This document shows positions 1-6,026 of a stretch of DNA of 21,638 nt, piece after piece. The translations under genes and the position numbers were made by a program. Position 1 is the first letter of the stretch, and every line of letters starts with the position of its first letter. The notes below the pieces were generated by a model. That model ran no database searches. It was given only the letters and a program-made list of their open reading frames with translations, and was not told the origin of the DNA. The stretch is taken from NCBI GenBank assembly GCA_048463395.1, contig DBFWPL010000020.1:1-21638 (forward strand). Reading direction: 5' to 3'. Source of the DNA: JAGAJR01 sp048463395. GTDB lineage: Bacteria > Pseudomonadota > Alphaproteobacteria > RF32 > CAG-239.

Positions 1-85
1 CCTGCGTAGTGTCCATCAAACTCTGGGTGTTTTGCAAAGATAAAAGGTTGGAACGCATACTTGCGGTTAAAGAAATTTCAGACAT
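1..85 (-). CDS. Flagellin, 5' end only (partial, runs off the left edge)
   Basis: The minus strand encodes the first 28 residues of a flagellin, beginning MSEISLTASMRSNLL. This is the same conserved N-terminal D0 helix seen in the two complete flagellins at the right side of the window. The ATG is at 85-83, preceded by a GGAG ribosome site at 96-93. The reading frame is open to the edge, so the rest of the gene lies outside. The 85 coding bases are identical to the 85 bases of the partial flagellin at 21554-21638, in opposite orientation. Expected role: a filament subunit exported by the flagellar type III system. Which variant it is cannot be told, because the variable centre is missing. Confidence 0.9.
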   Translation of the reverse strand, partial: MSEISLTASMRSNLLSLQNTQSLMDTTQ

Positions 86-120
86 AGCTTTTCTCCATAT
101 ACTGTGGTTAATACTTGTCC

Positions 121-135
121 TTGGCATACTGCCAA
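121..135 (-). promoter_or_regulatory. Hairpin at the 5' end of the flagellin leader
   Basis: TTGGCA-GTA-TGCCAA forms a perfect 6-bp stem within a few bases of the predicted transcript start. The right-edge copy (21503-21517) has one base changed but still pairs through a U-G wobble. A leader hairpin could affect mRNA stability or be bound by a regulator such as FlbT, which is known in Caulobacter to act on a flagellin mRNA 5' UTR. Any FlbT link here is inference. Confidence 0.4.
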
Positions 136-145
136 TACAAGATAT

Positions 146-174
146 ATAGTATCACAATTTTAAGCGTAATACAA
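146..174 (-). promoter_or_regulatory. Promoter of the left-edge flagellin
   Basis: Reading the minus strand, TTGTAT (174-169) and TACTAT (151-146) are separated by 17 bases. The same two hexamers at the same spacing occur before the right-edge flagellin (21464-21492), while the spacer between them has diverged. That is what selection on a sigma70-type promoter would leave. The predicted start of transcription is near 140, giving a leader of about 55 nt. Confidence 0.55.
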
Positions 175-217
175 TACTGTTTTTTACCCTAACGTTATTT
201 GTCTAAGAAATGGTTAA

Positions 218-353
218 CGGAATATCGGATTTCAATGGAAGTAATACTATTTATTGGGATTAACATATTTTTATATATTTGCTGATAGATTAATAAAATG
301 GACAAAAATATATAAATGTGCTAAAGTGCATATTATATATTGAGGAGAAATTT
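218..353 (+). other. AT-rich upstream region of paralogue 1
   Basis: No gene is visible. TGGACA (299-304) with a 17-bp spacer and TAAAGT (322-327) could be the promoter of the 519-aa gene; the GGACAAAAATAT block resembles the TTGACAAAA block before paralogues 2 and 3, but the match is weaker than for those two. Confidence 0.3.
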
Positions 354-1913
354 ATGGCTGAAGATAGCAAAATAAATGCCGGTTTATCCGAATCGAGAGG
401 AAAAAAAGCACTGAATGCCGCCAAAAAGGTTATGAGCGTAACCCTTAAAGTCGGCAAAAAAAGCTATAATGTTGCAAAATCAGTTTATAAAACTCTCAAA
501 AATAAAAAGAATAAAAATTTGGCCGTAAAACTGGCTTCCGGAGAATTGGGGACTTTAACTCCGGAGCAGGTCGCTTTTGTTTATGATGTCTTGAAAGATA
601 TTGAGCAGACCAGAAAACCACATGCAAAAGAAGTGAACGCCCTCTCTAATATAAAAGCCTTTGCGGACAAATACTTGGACTCCATTAGTGCCGATAAAAG
701 TATTTTAACGGCCGGAAATGCCAAACAGGCGGCGGAATGGCTTAAAATCAGCCAGGATGTTCAGGACAAAATCAATCATAATCAGGTTGAAGCAAAAACC
801 GAACGAAACAACAACGTTGCCCTGATTCTTGAGGGATATGGAATCGACACCAAGAGCGTAACCGCGGCGGAGAAGAAAGAAGCTGCGTCAAAAGCGGAAA
901 ATGCAGCGACTCCGGTAGTCCAGCAGGAAGATAACATTATGCTTCGTCAACAGCGAGAAAAAGAAGCAGAACTCCGCAACAAAGATGAAAAACTCTATCA
1001 GCAGTATATGGAAGGCAAAGCTAAAGAAGCCGTCAATGAGGTCAGTAACGTAAAAGAAAATCAGACTGCTAAAAAAGAAAAGGAAGAAGAGAAAAAAAAT
1101 AGTGATGAAGAATTAAAAAAGGCAATGTATTCTTCTTATGATAAAGATAACGGAACACACAATACGGAAACGATAGCTGAGACGGCAAATAAAAATTCTA
1201 TTAAAGCAGCACTTAGAGGAACTCGAGTCGAACATTCTCCGGAAGTCAAAGAGAGAATGGAGCATTATACCAGTTGGCATAATCGAGAAAGCTGTATGTT
1301 AAGCGAATATGCTGCCAAAAACGGAATGGTGGCGGCAGATAATTTTTACGGGTCCGAAAACTATAATCCGGATGCGATTAATAAAGCTTATACGGATTGT
1401 TTGACCGGTAAAAATGCCGAAAAGTATCAGGAATTTCGCAGAGAAAGACTTAAAGAAAAAGATATGCAGAATTGGCCGGGGTTAGAGAAAGATAAGAACG
1501 AAGTCAAAAAAGAAGAACCGGCAAAGGAGATGAATACTCCGACAGAGAAAAAAGAGGCTGAAAAGACAGCTCCTGAAAATGTCAATGTAGGAAAAGAAAA
1601 TACTCCTTCGTCGTCTGGACAAAAAGAAGAACAGGTCTTAAAGCAGCCACAGGTAAAAGAAAGTTCGGAAACCAAGAAACCGGAACCGAACAAGGAGGAA
1701 AAGACCGCACCTGCTCCGGAGAAGAAAAAAAGAAAGAATCCGATAGACAAGACTTCTAAAAAATATCGCGATTGGAAGGCGGCTCAACTCAGCGGACGTA
1801 TCCGCCCGAAGAAGAGCCGCAGCAAACAAAACAATGGCCGTGCACGGACCATGTCCAACCAGACTTCTCTGAATCTGGCTTTGCAGTTGAAGAATAATAG
1901 AGCAAATTCCTAA
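354..1913 (+). CDS. Lys/Glu-rich protein of unknown function, paralogue 1 of 3 (519 aa)
   Basis: I do not recognise this protein. The start is placed at ATG 354 because GAGGAG (342-347) lies 6 nt upstream; a GTG at 318 would add 12 residues with no ribosome site. It has no signal peptide and no clear membrane segment. Residues 1-55 are strongly basic. Residues 59-110 hold a short domain shared with the two following genes (core LTPEQVAFVYDVL at 68-80). A second motif, ALILEGYGI (156-164), matches AILDDYGF in paralogue 3. Residues about 175-270 and 380-470 are charged, low-complexity Lys/Glu/Pro tracts, probably disordered or coiled. The C-terminal 60 residues are very basic (KKYRDWKAAQLSGRIRPKKS), suggesting binding to nucleic acid or an acidic surface. 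It stands alone on the transcript side, with a 161-bp gap before the next gene. Function unknown. Confidence 0.85.
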   Translation: MAEDSKINAGLSESRGKKALNAAKKVMSVTLKVGKKSYNVAKSVYKTLKNKKNKNLAVKLASGELGTLTPEQVAFVYDVLKDIEQTRKPHAKEVNALSNIKAFADKYLDSISADKSILTAGNAKQAAEWLKISQDVQDKINHNQVEAKTERNNNVALILEGYGIDTKSVTAAEKKEAASKAENAATPVVQQEDNIMLRQQREKEAELRNKDEKLYQQYMEGKAKEAVNEVSNVKENQTAKKEKEEEKKNSDEELKKAMYSSYDKDNGTHNTETIAETANKNSIKAALRGTRVEHSPEVKERMEHYTSWHNRESCMLSEYAAKNGMVAADNFYGSENYNPDAINKAYTDCLTGKNAEKYQEFRRERLKEKDMQNWPGLEKDKNEVKKEEPAKEMNTPTEKKEAEKTAPENVNVGKENTPSSSGQKEEQVLKQPQVKESSETKKPEPNKEEKTAPAPEKKKRKNPIDKTSKKYRDWKAAQLSGRIRPKKSRSKQNNGRARTMSNQTSLNLALQLKNNRANS

Positions 1914-1995
1914 AAATCGGCATTTCAGTAAATAATATTTAAATATTTGCAGCTATGATAAAAAACATAAAAATATTCTTGCCTGATAGTCTATT

Positions 1996-2036
1996 TTGAC
2001 AAAATTTATTGAAAATTTCGAAAAATATGCTATTAT
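1996..2036 (+). promoter_or_regulatory. Promoter region of paralogue 2
   Basis: TTGACA at 1996-2001 is followed 13 bp later by TTGAAA (2009-2014), a 16-bp spacer and TATTAT (2031-2036). The same arrangement (TTGACA, then TTGAAT, a 17-bp spacer, then TACATT) precedes paralogue 3 at nearly the same distance from its ATG. The downstream pair is the likelier core promoter; the upstream TTGACAAAA block may be an activator or UP-like element. Confidence 0.45.
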
Positions 2037-2074
2037 AACAAGTAATATGTAGAAATTTCATCAGGAGTAGATTC

Positions 2075-5000
2075 ATGGCTGATAAGGAAAACGAGTTAAA
2101 TTCCCAAAAAACTGAAAATAAAATGTCAGCGGAAGAAGCGGCTAAACAAAAACAAGTTCAAGAGGCAATTGAACTGGCTAACAAAGGGCCGCAAAATTTA
2201 ACGCTTACCGAGTTGGCTCGTGTTTATCAAATCTTGGTACCGTTTAACAATACAAACGGCGAGGCCGGTGCCGCATTTGCCATGGTTGCCGCTCATGCGG
2301 AAGAACAGCTGAAATCTTTTGACCGGAAGAAAGAGGCTTATAGTCCGGAAGATATGGAAGCCTTGAATGAGTTGAATAAGGAAATCAATAAAGACCGAAA
2401 AAAAGATAAAGAAAAGTTAGATTCGGAAATTGAACAGAATCTGGCGGCTTATGACAAAGAAAACAATTTGGAGAATCTTTCTCCGGAATCCGCCCCTGAA
2501 ATTGAAGCCAATTACAATGCGGTTGAAGAATTTTACAAGAATTTCAAACCGTTTGACAAAGATAAGGATGGAAAACCGACTCATCCGGAATTTGCCGGAA
2601 TAGATTCCTTCTTAGACAAGCTGGAGATTGAAAACACCGATGTTGACAGCAAAATCGGTAAAGAAGATGTTAGAACGGAATTACTAGAGTTGGCCATGCT
2701 TCAGGCTGAAACGGATTTGATTATTGATCCGGCCTTTAAGACCCTTCCTCCGGAAGAACGGCAAAAGCTCATTATGCAAGCCGTGGCAGGTTATATGCAG
2801 CAGTCTGTTTTACAGATGATTCTTACGCAAAGATCAAAAGAGTTTCAGGAGAAAAATAAAGAGCTTCTCAACAAAGAACACCTGACTGACGAGGAACGGA
2901 AACTTTTGACTGATGCAACCAATCAGTATCAGGAAGAGCTCCAAAAAGAAATTAATGAAATAAAAGAGCAGTTGACAACAGGCAAAGCACCGGCTTCCGG
3001 ATTCAGGTTGCAAAGTTCCGTTGCAGTATCAGTGCTTGCCGATAACAATAATAAGTCTCTGGCAAAATGTGATCGGATTGCCAAGAAAACAGGTTTCAAC
3101 AAGCTGTTGGGCAAGTTCAAGAAGTTTGACGCCAAAATGGCCGCCAAACATCCAAAACTTTGGAAAATGGCCAAAAATATGGCTCTCAGCGGCAGCGTAG
3201 GCTTAATGACCGGCGGTGCCGGTTTGGCTGCTCTTGCAGCGGTAAGAACAGGTATGGCGTTCAAAAAATCATATCAGGATTATAAAAAAGCCAATGATGG
3301 TAAAGGCAGTATAGTGGGATATATGTCTCATTTGCGGCATAATCCGAAAGAAGCAATAACCTTGACAGCTTCTGCAGCCGGTACAATGTTGTCTTCTTAT
3401 TTTGCCGGTGCTGAACTTTTGGAACATGGAGCAAGTTCTCTGGGGTTGGTTGGACAGTTTTATGAATCCGGGGGCATAAGCCAATGGTGGAATAATCTTG
3501 ATTTTTCTCAAATGCTGTCAAAAGGAGATAATGCCGGTGAAAGTTTGTCCTTGATGGATCGGGCTAAAAACGGATTAAATGCCATGGGCAGCCAAAAGGT
3601 ACTGGGAAGAGCCACAATATCCCTGTCTTCCGGTGTTGCAGCCAGTGCTGTAGATTATCTTGCCGCACTGAGGGAAAAAGATCCCGAGAAACGCAAACAG
3701 CTTATGAAAAATGCCCGTCGTTCTTTAGCCGGAGGCGTTTTGGGTGCCGGTCTTTCACTGGGTATTACCGGATTAACCGGTTCCATGCAGCACGGACATA
3801 CCGCTGAGGTTGAAACTTCCGGTAATACGGGGGCGAATGAAGGAGCCCCCGCTGCGGGAGAACACGAAACAAGCGTAAATTCAGGAAACGGCAATACCGG
3901 ATACGAGGCTCCGAGTGAAACGCAGCATAATACCATGTTGTTAAGAAACTCGGAACGGCATCCTGATTTGGATATGGATAAGGTTTACGCTAACCTCAAA
4001 GCTCAGGGAATTGAGAATCCGGAAGTTGCTTTTTATAAATTGGAACAGTCCCGTCTTTTGGCTCCGAATGATCCGATTATGACCGAAGGAGATACCAATG
4101 TGCGTGCAACATTGCTGCGGGCAATGCAGGGTAAAGAGCTTAGCGAAGCTGATATGAAAATTATTGAAACCGCTCAAAACAATGTCAGCAACGGCGGATT
4201 CTATACCAATGATGTCCGCCATATGGGCGGTACCGGATATTCTTATCGTCCGAACGGTGTGGAACAAGACACCGATGCCGAACACGCGGATACACAACAT
4301 CATAATCAGGGCAGAGGAAGAAGCGGCCGTGGTTCCGGCAAAGGCGGTAACGGCAGTTTTGACGGAGTGGATAATGATGAAATTTCGGATAATGATTCCT
4401 CTCATTCCGGCGAAGGAGAAACATCTAAGATTGAATTGGTTGATGTTTCCCAATTAAGCAGCAGTGAAAAAGCTTTGTATACGGAATTGGAAAACCGCTA
4501 TGCGGAAAGTAATCCGGCCGTAGCAAAAGAAATGGCATCCCAGACGTTCAGAATGCATCAGAATTTGGTAAACAACGGACAATATGCGGAAGCTGAAAGT
4601 CTGTTGATGAGCAGCCATAACAATTTTGAGAATCTGGAAGCAAAAGCCGAAAGAGCCGCAGCTTACAAGGTTGACGAAGGGGATGATAAAGGCTTGATTA
4701 AGTCTAAGAACGAAGCGGCACAGGCTTATGCTCAATATCAAAAAGCTTTGGCAGAAGTAAAGACGGCAGAGCAGGGACTGGCAGCGGTAAAGAATTTGCC
4801 GCAAGACCATCCGGACCGTCTGGCTGCGGAATTAAAACACGCACAGGCCGTTAAAGGTCTGGTCCATGATCAGATGGAAATGTCCAAAGCGGACGTCGAC
4901 TTATATAAAGACCAATTAAAACATGATATTCATGATGCGAAAGATGTTCGTCATCAGGCAGAAGAAGATATCCGCCGCTATGATAAGATAGAAAAACGGG

Positions 5001-5869
5001 TTGCCGAAATTGATAAAAAATTGGGCAAACACGGTATTGAGGATAATGAAGCTCCTGACCTGAAAGGAAATTATGACTCAGATAAACGGGAAGCCAAGGA
5101 ATACCTGAATACAGCAGAGGATAACATAAAAGAATATGATAAAATTCAGAAGCTTAATCAGGAAAGAGCCGCCCTTCTGGCAGAAAAGGAGCAGTTAGGA
5201 ACTAAATCTCAGTTAGCTCAGCGTTATAGAACGGCCGATGCTGAAGTGAAGGCTTTGGAACAGGATATGAGAAATTTCAAAAACGGCGATATTTCCAAAC
5301 TTCCGGGATATCGGCAGGATGCCTTTGAAAATTCGGAATTGGCCAAAGCCCAAAACAGAGTTTTCAGAGAACACATGGGAGTAAAAGATAATGAGGGAGC
5401 AAGCCAACAGGCTTCCGATAATGCTTCTGTTTCTGCGACCGTAACAAATGAAAACAATCCGGAATTTTACAAAGGGATTTCAAATGTTATCGGAAGAATG
5501 AAAGAAACGGCGGAATCCGGCGGAAATATTTCCGATGTTATGAAAGATGCTGTAAAATCAGGTGAAATCTCCAGTGAGCAAATCAGAGCGATAAATGAAG
5601 CTTGGAGTGAACATTCCGGTGATCGTGGCAGTACTTTAGGGAAACTCAAAGCTATGGAGAAAGATTTTACCGCTAAAATGGAAACTGAAAATAATCCGGA
5701 TATTAAACAACGTAGCCAAAGTGCTTTCAATAGAGTTGGCGGAAAGCTGAGGCAGGGTTCTGAAACAACCGGGCCGACAAATAATGAAACAAAAAATCCG
5801 ACAATAACGTCAAGCCAAAACAATACGTTTAATGCGGTAAGAACGGCAAAAGGGAAAGGAATGGAATAA
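2075..5869 (+). CDS. Very large coiled-coil protein with hydrophobic core segments, paralogue 2 of 3 (1264 aa)
   Basis: I do not recognise this protein. ATG 2075 has AGGAG at 2063-2067. Residues 35-83 carry the N-terminal domain shared with its neighbours (LTLTELARVYQIL at 42-54). Residues 161-172 form a 12-residue loop with Asp at 161, 163 and 165, Gly166, Thr169 and Glu172, which resembles an EF-hand calcium loop although the usual hydrophobic residue at position 8 is Pro. Gly/Ala-rich hydrophobic segments lie at about 364-390, 426-450, 513-531 and 549-570, so it may be membrane-inserted, though there is no signal peptide. A Ser/Gly/His/Asn-rich linker covers roughly 575-625 and 715-790, and heptad-like coiled coil about 875-1065. 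The Gly/Arg-rich stretch GRGRSGRGSGKGG lies within the linker. The gene has its own promoter and a strong terminator. It could be a surface, cytoskeletal or secreted-effector-like protein, but there is no direct evidence for any of these. Confidence 0.88.
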   Translation: MADKENELNSQKTENKMSAEEAAKQKQVQEAIELANKGPQNLTLTELARVYQILVPFNNTNGEAGAAFAMVAAHAEEQLKSFDRKKEAYSPEDMEALNELNKEINKDRKKDKEKLDSEIEQNLAAYDKENNLENLSPESAPEIEANYNAVEEFYKNFKPFDKDKDGKPTHPEFAGIDSFLDKLEIENTDVDSKIGKEDVRTELLELAMLQAETDLIIDPAFKTLPPEERQKLIMQAVAGYMQQSVLQMILTQRSKEFQEKNKELLNKEHLTDEERKLLTDATNQYQEELQKEINEIKEQLTTGKAPASGFRLQSSVAVSVLADNNNKSLAKCDRIAKKTGFNKLLGKFKKFDAKMAAKHPKLWKMAKNMALSGSVGLMTGGAGLAALAAVRTGMAFKKSYQDYKKANDGKGSIVGYMSHLRHNPKEAITLTASAAGTMLSSYFAGAELLEHGASSLGLVGQFYESGGISQWWNNLDFSQMLSKGDNAGESLSLMDRAKNGLNAMGSQKVLGRATISLSSGVAASAVDYLAALREKDPEKRKQLMKNARRSLAGGVLGAGLSLGITGLTGSMQHGHTAEVETSGNTGANEGAPAAGEHETSVNSGNGNTGYEAPSETQHNTMLLRNSERHPDLDMDKVYANLKAQGIENPEVAFYKLEQSRLLAPNDPIMTEGDTNVRATLLRAMQGKELSEADMKIIETAQNNVSNGGFYTNDVRHMGGTGYSYRPNGVEQDTDAEHADTQHHNQGRGRSGRGSGKGGNGSFDGVDNDEISDNDSSHSGEGETSKIELVDVSQLSSSEKALYTELENRYAESNPAVAKEMASQTFRMHQNLVNNGQYAEAESLLMSSHNNFENLEAKAERAAAYKVDEGDDKGLIKSKNEAAQAYAQYQKALAEVKTAEQGLAAVKNLPQDHPDRLAAELKHAQAVKGLVHDQMEMSKADVDLYKDQLKHDIHDAKDVRHQAEEDIRRYDKIEKRVAEIDKKLGKHGIEDNEAPDLKGNYDSDKREAKEYLNTAEDNIKEYDKIQKLNQERAALLAEKEQLGTKSQLAQRYRTADAEVKALEQDMRNFKNGDISKLPGYRQDAFENSELAKAQNRVFREHMGVKDNEGASQQASDNASVSATVTNENNPEFYKGISNVIGRMKETAESGGNISDVMKDAVKSGEISSEQIRAINEAWSEHSGDRGSTLGKLKAMEKDFTAKMETENNPDIKQRSQSAFNRVGGKLRQGSETTGPTNNETKNPTITSSQNNTFNAVRTAKGKGME

Positions 5870-5884
5870 ATATTAACGAACTTA

Positions 5885-5928
5885 AAATCAGACATGGGAA
5901 TTAAAAAACATGTCTGATTTATGTTTTT
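5885..5928 (+). terminator. Terminator after paralogue 2
   Basis: A perfect 12-bp stem (aaatcagacatg at 5885-5896 with catgtctgattt at 5909-5920) encloses a 12-nt A-rich loop. It is followed by ATG and then a run of T. It begins 16 bp after the stop codon of the 1264-aa gene, so paralogues 2 and 3 are probably separate transcripts. Confidence 0.75.
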
Positions 5929-5945
5929 CAAAAAAATATCGAAAT

Positions 5946-5988
5946 TTGACAAAAAAATATTGAATCGCGTTAAAAAATGTGGTACATT
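5946..5988 (+). promoter_or_regulatory. Promoter region of paralogue 3
   Basis: TTGACA (5946-5951) is followed 14 bp later by TTGAAT (5960-5965), a 17-bp spacer and TACATT (5983-5988). This mirrors the region before paralogue 2 and supports co-regulation of the two genes. Confidence 0.45.
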
Positions 5989-6026
5989 ACTGTCAATCAA
6001 GAATATTTTATCGGGAGATTTTAGTT

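Larger units (their letters stand above)
1..217. repeat. Left arm of the terminal inverted repeat
   Basis: Positions 1-119 are the exact reverse complement of 21520-21638. Beyond that, similarity continues with scattered changes and small indels to about 217, covering the promoter and an AGACAAA block at 198-204. The repeat consists of the flagellin 5' coding end, leader, promoter and upstream block. Confidence 0.9.

Noticed and set aside
318..353. GTG start adding 12 residues to the first large protein
   Set aside because: The GAGGAG site at 342-347 clearly serves ATG 354.
4164..4457. Overlapping frames on both strands inside the 1264-aa gene
   Set aside because: They lack ribosome sites and family resemblance and follow the codon pattern of the main frame.
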